Of a DNA stretch of 58,308 nucleotides, positions 1 to 8,966 are shown piece after piece. Below the pieces are notes generated by a model. It was not told where the DNA came from. It was given only the letters and a program-made list of their open reading frames with translations, and did no database searches. The position numbers were made by a program, and so were the translations under genes. The stretch spans positions 1 through 58,308 of the forward strand of contig NZ_JAAXKX010000022.1 in the NCBI RefSeq assembly GCF_012276755.1, in the 5' to 3' direction. This stretch comes from Marichromatium bheemlicum. Its GTDB lineage: Bacteria; Pseudomonadota; Gammaproteobacteria; Chromatiales; Chromatiaceae. Numbering within the stretch: position 1 is the stretch's first letter; the number at the start of each line of letters is the position of its first letter.

Positions 1-49
1 CCGGTGCATGCCAGTCGCGCAGCCCGGCAAGCGGATCCGTCGGGGTCAT
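1..49 (-). CDS. DUF4381 family protein, N-terminal fragment
   Basis: Only the first 16 codons are inside the window. They read MTPTDPLAGLRDWHAP, which resembles the N-terminus of DUF4381 membrane proteins (a PLAxLRDxHxP signature before the first membrane helix). The ATG overlaps the stop codon of the DUF58 gene as ATGA, so the two are translationally coupled. DUF4381 genes normally follow moxR and the DUF58 gene and precede VWA-domain genes (Bat locus), which fits the order here. The call rests on a very short peptide plus context. Confidence 0.6.
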   Translation of the reverse strand, partial: MTPTDPLAGLRDWHAP

Positions 50-955
50 CGCCCCCCTCCCGGGCGCAGCCCGAGCCCGCGCGCCAGCGCCGCGGCCGGG
101 TCCTGATCGGTGCGCAGACGCAGCAGATGGGCGCGATGGGCGCGCGCCTGCTCAACGACCTGCTCGCGCGCGGCGGCACGCGCCTCGGCCCAGGCGGCGC
201 GCCGTCGCGACCCGCGCAGATCGAGCCAGCCGCAGCGCCCGGCGGCGAGCACCGGGTAGCGTCCGGGCGGCGGCGGTTCGCACTCGAGCACATCCTCGAT
301 CTGTACCCACACCAGCTCGGCCCCGCGCCCCAGCCGGGTCAGGCTGGGGTCGCGTCCCGCGCCGAGCCCGGCGAGATCGCTCACCAGCACCACCAGCGCG
401 CCGGGACGGACCACCCGATCGAGCCGCGCGAGCGCCGTCTGCAGCGTCATCGCCGTCTCTGCCGAGGTGGTGGCGGGCGCGGCCAGCGACTCGAACAGCG
501 CGAGCAGCCCGCGAGCGCGCGCCGCCGGCGGGTGCAGCCGGATGGCGTGGTCGTCGAACACCAACCCGCCGACGCGATCACCCCGCGCCAGCGCCGCCCA
601 GCCGAGCAGCGCGGCGACGCGCGCGGCGATCACCGACTTGAAGGCCACCCGGGTGGCGAAGCGCATCGTCGCGCGCTGGTCGACACAGAGCCACACCGGG
701 CGCTCGCGCTCCTCGCGGAAGCACTTGACGTGCGCCTCACCGGCGCGCGCGGTGACCCGCCAGTCCATGTGACGTGGCTCGTCGCCGGGCTGGTAGGGGC
801 GCGATTCGGCGAACTCCATGCCGCGCCCGCGCAGCCGCGACGGGTGCGCCCCGCCCCGCGCGGCGAGCACCCGCACGCGCGGGGCGAGATCGAGCCCGCT
901 GGCGCGGGCGCGCAGCCCGACCAGCTCGGCGACCCCGACGGCAAGCGCGCTGGTC

Positions 956-963
<8 letters not shown>
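46..963 (-). CDS. DUF58 domain protein
   Basis: A protein of 305 residues with the DUF58 core: the segment GMEFAESRPYQPGDEPRHMD at about residues 48-67 is the family hallmark, and the middle and C-terminal parts look like a VWA-type fold (LVVLVSDLAG near residue 190). DUF58 proteins are thought to act with MoxR ATPases in assembling or maturing envelope or metal-dependent complexes; the exact client is unknown. The start is a GTG that overlaps the 3' end of moxR by 8 bp, and the stop overlaps the next gene, so this is the middle gene of a tightly coupled operon. Length and motif make the family call secure; the role is inferred from family only. Confidence 0.9.
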
Positions 964-1924
<961 letters not shown>

Positions 1925-1928
1925 CGGA

Positions 1929-2594
1929 TCAGCTGCCGACACGGCGCACCTCCTCGTTATCAAAAGCGTCGGACTCGATCCAGTCGAGCAGCTCATGCGG
2001 GCTGCTCAGCGGCGCCCCGGCGCCGGCCGCGTGCAGCCGCGCCGGGTCGGTATAGCCCCAGCCGACGGCGACGAAGCCGGTGCCGGCGGCGCGCGCCGCC
2101 TCCAGATCGCGCAGCTCGTCGCCGACATAGAGCATGCGCGCCGGGCGCAGCCGCTCGCGCGCGGCGAGCCGACGCAGCACGCGCGACTTGCCGAACAGCG
2201 CCGCGCCGCCGACGACGAAATCGAGATGGGGCAGCGGGTAGCACGCGAGATAGGCCGCCAGGCTCTCGCTGGCGTTGGAGGAGAGCACGCCGAGACGCAC
2301 CCCGCGCGCGGCCAGCGCCTCCAGGGTCTCGGTCCAGCCGGGGACCGGCGGGGTGGCGAGCAGACCGGCGCGCATCTCGCGGCGCATCCGCGCCGCGAAG
2401 CTCGGCACCCGGTAGGCCGGAATACCCAGCGTCTGCACGATCTCGCGCGCGTGCAGCCCGCGCAACCGCTCGGCAGCGGCGCGGTCGAGCGCGTCGCAAC
2501 CGAACGCCGGGCCGACCCGGGTGAAGGCGTCGAGCGCCGCCTCGGTGCTGTCGACCAGGGTGCCGTCGAAGTCGAAACAGAGACAGTCGAACAT
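1929..2594 (-). CDS. HAD-superfamily hydrolase (phosphoglycolate phosphatase-like)
   Basis: A 221-residue HAD-IA hydrolase with all four motifs: DFDGTLVD near the N-terminus (nucleophile and acid Asp), LSSNAS (motif II), the lysine of GKSRV (motif III) and GDELRDLEAA (motif IV). A helical cap lies between motifs I and II, as in phosphoglycolate and beta-phosphoglucomutase-like phosphatases. It probably dephosphorylates a small metabolite; the substrate cannot be read from sequence. It is the first gene before moxR, with 4 bp between them. No strong Shine-Dalgarno sequence precedes the ATG. Confidence 0.88.
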   Translation of the reverse strand: MFDCLCFDFDGTLVDSTEAALDAFTRVGPAFGCDALDRAAAERLRGLHAREIVQTLGIPAYRVPSFAARMRREMRAGLLATPPVPGWTETLEALAARGVRLGVLSSNASESLAAYLACYPLPHLDFVVGGAALFGKSRVLRRLAARERLRPARMLYVGDELRDLEAARAAGTGFVAVGWGYTDPARLHAAGAGAPLSSPHELLDWIESDAFDNEEVRRVGS

Positions 2595-2725
2595 AGGGTC
2601 AGGGGTCCATGAGGGTCGGGGTCAAGCACGATCGACCGGGCCGGGCGGGCGCGACCCTGGGGGACGGGACCGCCCGGCGCCGGGGAGAGACGCGACGTCC
2701 TCCCGACGCCGCGCACAACAGGCTA

Positions 2726-3610
2726 CTACAGGGTGGCGCCGAGCTGCACCAGGATCTCCGAGTCGCGCGGCAGCACCTCGACCTCGGCCTTGGAGGCGAG
2801 CAGCTGCTCGGTCTCCATCACCTCGAGCACCGTATCGAGCACCTCGGGGTCGCGTTCGGCGATGGCGTTGAGCGCCTCGCCGACGATCGCCGGGCGGGTG
2901 GCGGCGGCCTCGGCCATCTGCTGCGAGACCTTGTAGGCGGTCTGGCTCTGGATCAGGCCGACGCGGTTCTCGCCGTCCTGCTTCATCGCGCTGGTGACCT
3001 GGATCAGCCGCTTGACCACCTTGTCGGTGATGTTGTCGACCATCTGCCGGTCGGTGAAGGCGACCTTGCGGATATAGACCGAGCCGAGCCGGTAGCCCCA
3101 GCGCTCGGAGAGCGGCGAGACCTCGGCGCGCACCCGACGGCTGAGCTGGTGACGGTCCTCGAGCATCTTGTCCATCTCCAGATTGCTCAGGGTGGAGACG
3201 GCGGCGCTGGCGACATTGGCCTGCAGCGAGCCCTCGGGGTTGGCGTTGTTGAACAGATAGGCGATGGGGTCGCTCACCTGCATCTCGTACCACAGCCCCA
3301 CGCCCATCGGCGTGCCCTCCTCGGAGTTGACCATCTGGTCGCGCAGATAGTGCTGGCGCAGCGCGGTGGAGACCTTGTAGCGCTTGCCGAAGAAGGGCAG
3401 CAGCAGGGCGCGCAGCCCGAAGTGGGCGAGCGGGAAGCGCAGCCCGGGCTCGTCGAGGGTACCGATGACCTTGCCGAACAGGGTGAAGACCTGGGCCTCG
3501 CGCTCGCGCACCACGGCATAGAGCCCGAGGCTGCGGGCGATGGCGAGCAGCACCGGGATGTAGATGAGACCGATGACGAAGGCGATGGTGGAACCGATCA
3601 TGTTGTCCAT
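2726..3610 (-). CDS. SPFH/Band-7 domain membrane protein (second of pair)
   Basis: A 294-residue protein with one N-terminal membrane segment (about residues 5-30) and a Band-7/SPFH domain (VVREREAQVFTLFGKVIGTL onward), followed by helical sequence ending in VLPRDSEILVQLGATL. SPFH proteins (stomatin, prohibitin, HflK/HflC) form large membrane-attached rings or microdomains. The next gene upstream (14 bp away) is another SPFH protein, so the two likely form a hetero-oligomer as HflK and HflC do. Neither is a clear HflK or HflC by sequence, and no hflX, hfq or protease gene is nearby. Client is unknown. Confidence 0.85.
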   Translation of the reverse strand: MDNMIGSTIAFVIGLIYIPVLLAIARSLGLYAVVREREAQVFTLFGKVIGTLDEPGLRFPLAHFGLRALLLPFFGKRYKVSTALRQHYLRDQMVNSEEGTPMGVGLWYEMQVSDPIAYLFNNANPEGSLQANVASAAVSTLSNLEMDKMLEDRHQLSRRVRAEVSPLSERWGYRLGSVYIRKVAFTDRQMVDNITDKVVKRLIQVTSAMKQDGENRVGLIQSQTAYKVSQQMAEAAATRPAIVGEALNAIAERDPEVLDTVLEVMETEQLLASKAEVEVLPRDSEILVQLGATL

Positions 3611-3623
3611 GGCGTCTCTCCCC

Positions 3624-4607
3624 TCAGCGCTCGAGCCCGGTGGTGCGGACGATGCGCGAGGCGCGCCCGAGCAGCGGCACGCGCAGGTTGCGGATATAGG
3701 CGCGCAGCGCCTCGGTGCCGCCGCTCGACTTGATCCGCGACAGCGTCTCGGCCAGCTCGCGCAGCGGCGCGACCTCGGCCTGGGCGTTGTTGCGCGCGAT
3801 CTCCACCGCGCGCTTGCTCATGGTGATCTGCTGCTCGGCGTCGGCGCGCGCCGTGGAGATATCGGCGGCGACCTGGTTGCGGGTGGAGTTGATCGCCGAG
3901 AGCGCACGGTCGACCTCGCTCGGCGGGTCGATCTGGGTGATCAGTGCGGCATCGAGCTCGATGCCGTAGCGCGCCCCGGTCGAGCGGCACTGCTGCTCCA
4001 TGTAGTCGTTGAGCAGCGGCAGGTTCTTGCGCAGGTCGTTGATCGAGACGCCCTCGGAGAGTTCGGCGGCGGCCTCACCCTGCGCCAGCTCGCCCTCACC
4101 GACCAGCCCCTCGCCCTTGGGGTCGACGAAGTTGGCGATGCGCTCGCGCAGCACCGAGATGAAGTAACCCATGACGTGCTCGAGCGGGCTGTCGACACCG
4201 AAGCAGTAGGCATAGAGGTTGGATTCGGCGACGCGGAAGCGGATCTGACCGCCGACCCCGGTGGTGAGGTTGTCCTTGGTGACCGCCTCGACCATCACCT
4301 GATCCTTGGTCGGGTCCCAGGTCAGGTCGATGGCCTGGGTGACGACGCTGACCTTGTGCACCTCCTGCCACGGCCACTTGAAGTAGGGGCCGCCGGGGCC
4401 GATCACCCGCACCTGCGGGAAGCGGTAGCGTTGCTGTTCCTCGGCGTCGAGCGCCGGGTCCTCGACCATCAGCTCGCCGAGTCGCTCGACGCGACCGAAG
4501 CTGGTGATCAGCGCGCGCTCGTCCGGACTCACGGTGTAGAAGGCGCGCACGAACACCTTGAACACCACGAACGCCAGCATGCCGAGCATGAATGCCGTCA
4601 GATACAT
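3624..4607 (-). CDS. SPFH/Band-7 domain membrane protein (first of pair)
   Basis: A 327-residue protein with an N-terminal membrane helix (MYLTAFMLGMLAFVVFKVFV) followed by an SPFH domain (YTVSPDERALITSFGRVERL) and a long charged helical region rich in Ala, Glu and Arg (about residues 230-300), likely a coiled coil as in stomatin-type proteins. It is expected to be anchored in the inner membrane and to oligomerise with the SPFH protein encoded 14 bp downstream. The pair sits between a HAD/moxR operon and the HHH/CDGSH genes on the same strand, so co-expression is possible. Confidence 0.86.
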   Translation of the reverse strand: MYLTAFMLGMLAFVVFKVFVRAFYTVSPDERALITSFGRVERLGELMVEDPALDAEEQQRYRFPQVRVIGPGGPYFKWPWQEVHKVSVVTQAIDLTWDPTKDQVMVEAVTKDNLTTGVGGQIRFRVAESNLYAYCFGVDSPLEHVMGYFISVLRERIANFVDPKGEGLVGEGELAQGEAAAELSEGVSINDLRKNLPLLNDYMEQQCRSTGARYGIELDAALITQIDPPSEVDRALSAINSTRNQVAADISTARADAEQQITMSKRAVEIARNNAQAEVAPLRELAETLSRIKSSGGTEALRAYIRNLRVPLLGRASRIVRTTGLER

Positions 4608-4713
4608 GGCAGCTTGACCTCTCTAGCGGAGGGCGGCGCATCCGCGCCGCCTGGGGGACGCGCCCCGCCGACGGGGGCGGGGCGCGGGCGGAGACGGGAA
4701 GAAGGGCCGCACA

Positions 4714-4962
4714 TCAGGGCGTGCGCTCGCGCGCGGCGCGAGCGATGGCGATGGCGTTGCCGATGGCGGTGCGGGCATGCGGGCTGGCGCGCCAGCAGGG
4801 GGCGTGGAGCATGTCGGCGATCAGCCCGACCAGGGGCTCGATCTGCTGCCCGGCGAGGGTGTCGAGATCCTCGATGCCGAGCTGTTCGAGCCGCGCGATC
4901 ACCCGCGGTCCGATCTGATGGCCGCCGAGCAGCAGGGCGCGCTCGGCACTGGAAAACGGCAT
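4714..4962 (-). CDS. small helix-hairpin-helix protein
   Basis: An 82-residue soluble protein. The segment IGPRVIARLEQLGIEDLDTL looks like a helix-hairpin-helix of the kind found in PA4642/RadC-like or Pathogenicity-locus small proteins, which often bind nucleic acid non-specifically. A good ribosome-binding site (GGGAGGG, about 6 bases before the ATG) supports the start. It lies between the ferredoxin-CDGSH gene and the SPFH pair, same strand. I cannot assign a function; reality of the gene is supported by the RBS, codon pattern and recognisable fold signature. Confidence 0.72.
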   Translation of the reverse strand: MPFSSAERALLLGGHQIGPRVIARLEQLGIEDLDTLAGQQIEPLVGLIADMLHAPCWRASPHARTAIGNAIAIARAARERTP

Positions 4963-4994
4963 CGATCCCTCCCCGCGCCGGTGCCGACCGGCGC

Positions 4995-5651
4995 TCAGTC
5001 GCCCTTGAAGCCCACCCGCTGGTGGCTACCGTCGCAGAAGGGCTTGTTGGCCGAGGCCCCGCAGCGGCACAGATAGGCCTTGTCGCCGCGCCAGGCCACG
5101 CGCGCGCTGGCGGCACGGATCACCAGGTTGCCCTCGAGTTCGAGCGGCCCGTCGGGCAGTGGCCGCACCGCCAGCGGCCCATCGGCGGCGAAGGTGCCGC
5201 GCCCCTGCTCGCCGACGGCGCCATAGTCCTCGAAGTCGGCCTCGCGGTGGCTGTTGTCGCAAAACGGCTTGTTGGCCGAGGCCCCGCAGCGACACAGCGC
5301 CACCCGGCGGCTGGTGCCGGCGTGCTCGGGCACCTCGCCGGCACCCTCCAGCGCCAGCTCGCCGTGACAGTACAGGGGGCCATTGTAGACCACCACCGCC
5401 GCGTTCTCGCCAGGGGCCGACTCAGGACCGCCGGTCTTGTCGACATAGCTCAGCGCACCGCTCGGACAGCGCTCGACGATCTCGCGCACCCGTTCGCGCT
5501 CGGTGACATCGGGATCGCACCAGGGATCGCGCCCGGGAACGAACAGCTCGCCCTTGGCACGGACGCACTCGCCGATATGGATACACAGACGCTCGTCCCA
5601 GTAGACATCGATCTCCTCGCCCGGGAAGTGGTGCACGCCATCATTGCTCAT
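4995..5651 (-). CDS. ferredoxin-like (YjdI-type) and double CDGSH iron-sulfur protein
   Basis: A 218-residue fusion. Residues about 10-70 form a divergent single-cluster ferredoxin domain like E. coli YjdI (CIHIGECVRA and a later RCPSGAL). Two CDGSH-type zinc-finger-like domains follow: CRCGASANKPFCDNSH and, at the C-terminus, CRCGASANKPFCDGSH, each with the three Cys and one His that bind a 2Fe-2S cluster. The first has Asn where the family has Gly. The protein is predicted to be a cytoplasmic redox or cluster-transfer protein. I start at MSNDG because GAGGAG precedes it at good spacing; the open frame runs upstream without an RBS. Confidence 0.88.
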   Translation of the reverse strand: MSNDGVHHFPGEEIDVYWDERLCIHIGECVRAKGELFVPGRDPWCDPDVTERERVREIVERCPSGALSYVDKTGGPESAPGENAAVVVYNGPLYCHGELALEGAGEVPEHAGTSRRVALCRCGASANKPFCDNSHREADFEDYGAVGEQGRGTFAADGPLAVRPLPDGPLELEGNLVIRAASARVAWRGDKAYLCRCGASANKPFCDGSHQRVGFKGD

Positions 5652-5952
5652 CACTGGACTCCTCAAGTGGTCTCTGTGGGTAAGCGTCCCGCGCACGGGA
5701 CCGCCTGGAGAGACCAACCGACGCCGCAACACACCGTCGGTCGGCGCGAGGCCGAACCTCGCAACGCGTCGGCACACAAAACAGCACCACACGCGTGTTT
5801 TCCTAATGGGGCCCTTGGTCGATCATGCAAAGCGTCGGAGTGAACTTCATCGCCCTCCTGACGTCTCATCGGCCGTGGCAGGCCCCACGGCCGCACCCGT
5901 CCCCGTCGTCACGCACGGCGCTCGCCGCCGTCACCAACACGGAGTCGAGAAC
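5652..5952. other. divergent intergenic region
   Basis: About 300 bases separate the minus-strand ferredoxin-CDGSH gene from the plus-strand DUF2189 gene, so promoters for both must lie here. Apart from the Shine-Dalgarno sequences and a loose AAAACA/TGTTTT inverted repeat near 5780-5803 I see no defined site, no RNA gene and no convincing small ORF. Confidence 0.5.
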
Positions 5953-6729
5953 ATGCCCAGTCAAGCCGTCCGCTCGCACCACCCCACACCCGCCCCGGCC
6001 CCGACGGTCAGCCGGGTCGACATCGGTGACCCGCTCGACTGGCTCGCCGCCGGCGTCCGGGGCTTTGCCGAGGCACCCGCGGCGAGCCTGCTCTACGGCA
6101 CGCTCTTCGTACTCGCCTGCTGGGGCGCGTTGGCGCTGACCTGGACCCTGCCCTGGTTCACCATCGCTTTCCTCACCGGCCTGCTGCTGCTCGGCCCCTT
6201 CCTCGCCGCCGGGCTCTATGTCGCCGCACGCCAGCGCGAGGCCGGCGAGCCGGTGGCCATCCGCGCCAGCCTGACACTGATCTGGGAGCGCCGTACCAAC
6301 CTAGGGCTGTTCGTGCTCTTCCTCGGGCTGATTGCCGCGGCCTGGGTGCGCTTCTCGGCACTGCTGTTCGCGATCAAGTTCAACACCCTCTCGCCCTCGA
6401 CCGAGCGCATCACCGGGCTCTTGGCCGGGCACTTCGATCCAGTGGTCACACTGTTCTTCCTCGGCATCGGACTGCTGCTAGCGATAGCAGTGTTCGTCAC
6501 CAGTGCCGTCTCCATCCCGATGATCCTCGACCGCGACGTCGGCCCGCTCACCGCCATCCACACCAGCCTGCGTGCCTGTGCCCACAATGCACCGGCGATG
6601 ACCTTGTGGGCAGCGCTGATCGTGGCCCTCACCGGCTTCGGGATCCTCACCCTGTTCATCGGGCTGGTGGTGATCTTCCCGGTGCTCGGCTATGCCACCT
6701 GGGAGAGCTATCGACGAATGATCGCCTGA
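5953..6729 (+). CDS. DUF2189 integral membrane protein
   Basis: A 258-residue hydrophobic protein with about six membrane segments, for example LLYGTLFVLACWGALALTW, ITGLLAGHFDPVVTLFFLGI and ALIVALTGFGILTLFIGLVV. The N-terminal half (DPLDWLAAGVRGFAEAP) and the ending FPVLGYATWESYRRMIA are typical of DUF2189 proteins, which are common in Alpha- and Gammaproteobacteria and have no established function. The frame is open further upstream, but I use the ATG at 5953 because the family begins there. A perfect hairpin follows the stop codon. Confidence 0.85.
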   Translation: MPSQAVRSHHPTPAPAPTVSRVDIGDPLDWLAAGVRGFAEAPAASLLYGTLFVLACWGALALTWTLPWFTIAFLTGLLLLGPFLAAGLYVAARQREAGEPVAIRASLTLIWERRTNLGLFVLFLGLIAAAWVRFSALLFAIKFNTLSPSTERITGLLAGHFDPVVTLFFLGIGLLLAIAVFVTSAVSIPMILDRDVGPLTAIHTSLRACAHNAPAMTLWAALIVALTGFGILTLFIGLVVIFPVLGYATWESYRRMIA

Positions 6730-6731
6730 GA

Positions 6732-6759
6732 CGTCCGCCCCGCGGTCGCGGGGCGGACG
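6732..6759 (+). terminator. perfect 12-bp hairpin after DUF2189 gene
   Basis: CGTCCGCCCCGC, a GGTC loop and the exact complement lie 3 bases after the stop codon. The stem is very stable, but there is no T-run, so it is a stem-type terminator or a 3'-end stabiliser rather than a textbook intrinsic terminator. Confidence 0.55.
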
Positions 6760-6825
6760 ACGGACACGGTTCTCAACCTCGCGCCGCAAGGCGGCGCATC
6801 TCACTGCACCATGGAGGATGCAACC

Positions 6826-7137
6826 ATGCGTAAACGTCCGACTCCCTTCCACATCGTGCTCTACGGCGCCCTGCTCGCCCTGGTCACCAGCTTCGGCGCC
6901 CGCGCCGATGTCAGTGCCAGCGGCGTGGTCGAGCGCGTCTGGGACGACGGTTTTCTGCTCGACACCGGCACCGAGATCCTCGATGTCGAGATCTACAGCC
7001 TGCGCGCCCTGGGCATCACCCCGGGCATTCGGGTGACCATCGCCGGCGATTATGACGACGACTACGATGATGACTTCGACGACGATGACGATGACGACGA
7101 TCGCGACTTCCGCGCCCGCCGCGTGACCATCGACTGA
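6826..7137 (+). CDS. secreted acidic OB-fold-like protein with poly-Asp tract
   Basis: A protein of 103 residues with a signal peptide (about residues 1-28, ending near GARA) and a small beta-rich domain (ASGVVERVWDDGFLLDTG onward) that resembles periplasmic OB-fold or DUF5666-like modules. Residues about 73-92 are almost only Asp and Tyr, and the protein ends RARRVTID, as if a loop of the OB fold had expanded into an acidic tract. The tract could bind divalent cations; that is inference. The ATG at 6826 is preceded by GGAGG at 8 bases; an upstream ATG at 6811 overlaps that RBS and is less likely. Confidence 0.68.
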   Translation: MRKRPTPFHIVLYGALLALVTSFGARADVSASGVVERVWDDGFLLDTGTEILDVEIYSLRALGITPGIRVTIAGDYDDDYDDDFDDDDDDDDRDFRARRVTID

Positions 7138-7143
7138 CCGAGC

Positions 7144-7170
7144 CGGCTGTCAGCGTCTCGCTGACAGCCG
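7144..7170 (+). terminator. perfect 12-bp hairpin after acidic-protein gene
   Basis: CGGCTGTCAGCG, loop TCT, then the exact complement, beginning 7 bases after the stop codon. There is no T-run after it. It probably ends or protects the upstream transcript. Confidence 0.5.
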
Positions 7171-7189
7171 CCAGCGGGAGAGGTTAGGC

Positions 7190-7222
7190 GCTGCCAGCTA
7201 ACAGCTGGCGGCTGGAAGCTGG
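7190..7222. repeat. dispersed CCAGC-type repeat element
   Basis: A short run of CAGCTGGCGGCTGGAAGCTGG type, including a perfect GCCAGCT-AAC-AGCTGGC hairpin at 7193-7209. The same sequence style recurs at 25890-26378, 26441-26480 and 40426-40474, always between genes. Confidence 0.5.
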
Positions 7223-7252
7223 TACCCCATTTGCCTCACCCATTTCGTACCG

Positions 7253-7278
7253 TCTAGACTGTTTTACTCCTGTCCAGA
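7253..7278. promoter_or_regulatory. candidate operator for the TetR regulator
   Basis: An imperfect inverted repeat, TCTAGAC and GTCCAGA separated by 12 bases, lies directly before the TetR start and the RND operon. TetR regulators of RND pumps commonly bind palindromes at this position and repress their own operon. The site is inferred from symmetry and position only. Confidence 0.4.
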
Positions 7279-7293
7279 CCGGTGACCTTCTCC

Positions 7294-7863
7294 ATGCCCG
7301 AGCCCCAAGCCCCCAAGCCGCCGCTGCGCGAGCGCGTGCTCGATGCCGCCGAGACCGTGGTGATGCGCGACGGTGCCGCACGATTAACCCTCGATGCGGT
7401 GATCACCGAGGCCGCTGTCAGCAAGGGCGGGATGCTCTATCACTTCAAGAGCAAGGAGGCGCTGCTCGAGGGGCTGGTCGCACGCACCCTGGCACGCGAC
7501 GAGGCCGAGATCGCGGCGTTGCGCGATACCCTGCCCGCCGACCTCCCCAACCGAGAGGGCCGCGCCCGACTCACCGCCTCGCTCGCGCACTGCCCAGTCT
7601 CGCCCGAACTCGGCATCGCGGTGATCGCCGCCTCCGCCCACCACCGCGAACTGCTCACCCCGGCGCGCGCGCACATCGCCAGCGCACTCGATGCACTCAC
7701 CGAGCTGGAGTCGGAGATCCCGACCGCACGCTTGCTCTATCTGGCGATGGCCGGACTCTACATGCTCGACGCCCTCGGCATCTCGCCGCTCGAACCCGAC
7801 GCAGCCGATGCGCTGCGCGCCCAGGCCCGGCGCATCCTCGATGATCACGGAGCACGCACATGA
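7294..7863 (+). CDS. TetR family transcriptional regulator
   Basis: A repressor of 189 residues. The N-terminal helix-turn-helix is clear (LTLDAVITEAAVSKGGMLYHF, helices 2-3, then KSKEALLEGLV), and the C-terminal two thirds are helical, as in TetR ligand-binding domains. An in-frame GTG 12 bases upstream (7282) is an alternative start. The stop codon overlaps the ATG of the adaptor gene (ATGA), so regulator and pump are one operon, and the regulator most likely represses it until an effector binds. A candidate operator lies just upstream. Confidence 0.9.
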   Translation: MPEPQAPKPPLRERVLDAAETVVMRDGAARLTLDAVITEAAVSKGGMLYHFKSKEALLEGLVARTLARDEAEIAALRDTLPADLPNREGRARLTASLAHCPVSPELGIAVIAASAHHRELLTPARAHIASALDALTELESEIPTARLLYLAMAGLYMLDALGISPLEPDAADALRAQARRILDDHGART

Positions 7864-8948
7864 CCGCCATCACCCATCGCCTCCCATTGCTGGGCGTGGC
7901 CCTGCTCGGCCTGCTGACGGCCACGCTCACCGGCTGTGATCGGGCCGGCGCCGAGTCCCACCCACCCGGCACGCCTGCGCCACAGCCGGTAAGGCTGTTC
8001 ACCGTCGATGCCAGCCCCAAGGTCGAGACCCGCCAGTTCCCGGCTACCATCCAGGCCTCGCAGACCTCGGCCGTCTCATTCCAGGTGCCGGGCAAACTCG
8101 AACGCTTCCCCATCCGCGAGGGCGAGACCATCCGCGCCGGTGAGACGATCGCCGCGCTCGACGCCACCGACTACGCGCTCGCGCTGCGCGAGGCCAGGGT
8201 CCAGGCCGATCTCGCGCGTAAGGAACTCAAGCGCAAGCAGGCGCTCAGCGCGCGCGGCCATCTCGCCGAGAACGCCCTCGACGACGCGCGCGCCACCGCT
8301 GATCTCGCGCAGGTGCGGCTGGAACAGGCAGCACAGAACCTCGCCTACACCGAGCTGGAGGCGCCCTTCGACGCGCTGCTCGCCGAACGCCTGGTCGATC
8401 GTTTCGTCAACGTTCGTGCCGGCGAACCGATCGCGCTGCTGCAGGACATCTCGGTGCTCACCGTCGAGGTCGATGTACCCGAACGGCTGATGGCCCTGGT
8501 ACAACGCGAGCAGGTCGGCGCCATCACCGCCGAACTCTCGGCTCGTCCAGGGCGCAGCTTTCCGCTGACCATCCGCGAGTTCGCCACCGAGCCCGATCCG
8601 CGCACCCGCACCTATACCATCACCCTGTTCATGACCAACCCCGACGACCTGCGGGTCCTGCCGGGGATGACCGCCACCGTCCACGCCGAGATCCTCGCCG
8701 CCCCTGAGGGCGCGATCGAGGTGCCGATCGGCGCGCTCGACGCCGATGCCGCCGGCGACTTCCGCGTCTGGGTCTACGACCCCGAGCGCGGTCAGGTACA
8801 GCCGCGCGCCGTCGCGGTCGCTACCCTCGACGGCAGCCACGCACGCATCCTCTCGGGGCTGGCCGAGGGTGAACGCATCGTCGCCGCCGGGGTCGGCTTC
8901 CTCAGCGCCGGCCAACGGGTACGCCCGCTCGAGGCGAGCGCACCATAG
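7860..8948 (+). CDS. RND efflux periplasmic adaptor (membrane fusion) lipoprotein
   Basis: A protein of 362 residues with a lipoprotein signal: a hydrophobic stretch ending in LTATLTGC, so Cys26 is the likely lipidated residue. The order is the usual one for HlyD/AcrA adaptors: barrel-sandwich half (VSFQVPGKLERFPIREGETI), a coiled-coil hairpin (about residues 100-160), the second lipoyl half (YTELEAPFDALLAERLVDRF), then beta-barrel and membrane-proximal domains. It links the inner-membrane permease encoded next to an outer-membrane channel; no TolC-type gene is in the operon, so a channel encoded elsewhere must be used. Confidence 0.93.
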   Translation: MTAITHRLPLLGVALLGLLTATLTGCDRAGAESHPPGTPAPQPVRLFTVDASPKVETRQFPATIQASQTSAVSFQVPGKLERFPIREGETIRAGETIAALDATDYALALREARVQADLARKELKRKQALSARGHLAENALDDARATADLAQVRLEQAAQNLAYTELEAPFDALLAERLVDRFVNVRAGEPIALLQDISVLTVEVDVPERLMALVQREQVGAITAELSARPGRSFPLTIREFATEPDPRTRTYTITLFMTNPDDLRVLPGMTATVHAEILAAPEGAIEVPIGALDADAAGDFRVWVYDPERGQVQPRAVAVATLDGSHARILSGLAEGERIVAAGVGFLSAGQRVRPLEASAP

Positions 8949-8966
8949 AACCAGGACGTCGTATTC

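Noticed and set aside
2726-4607. Naming the SPFH pair hflK and hflC
   Set aside because: Lengths and pairing fit loosely, but the typical HflK/HflC sequence features and neighbours (hflX, miaA, purA) are absent.
3564-5843. A 759-codon plus-strand frame across the SPFH, HHH and CDGSH genes
   Set aside because: Antisense to four genes with clear domains and ribosome-binding sites; the translated sequence has no domain and is biased in composition.
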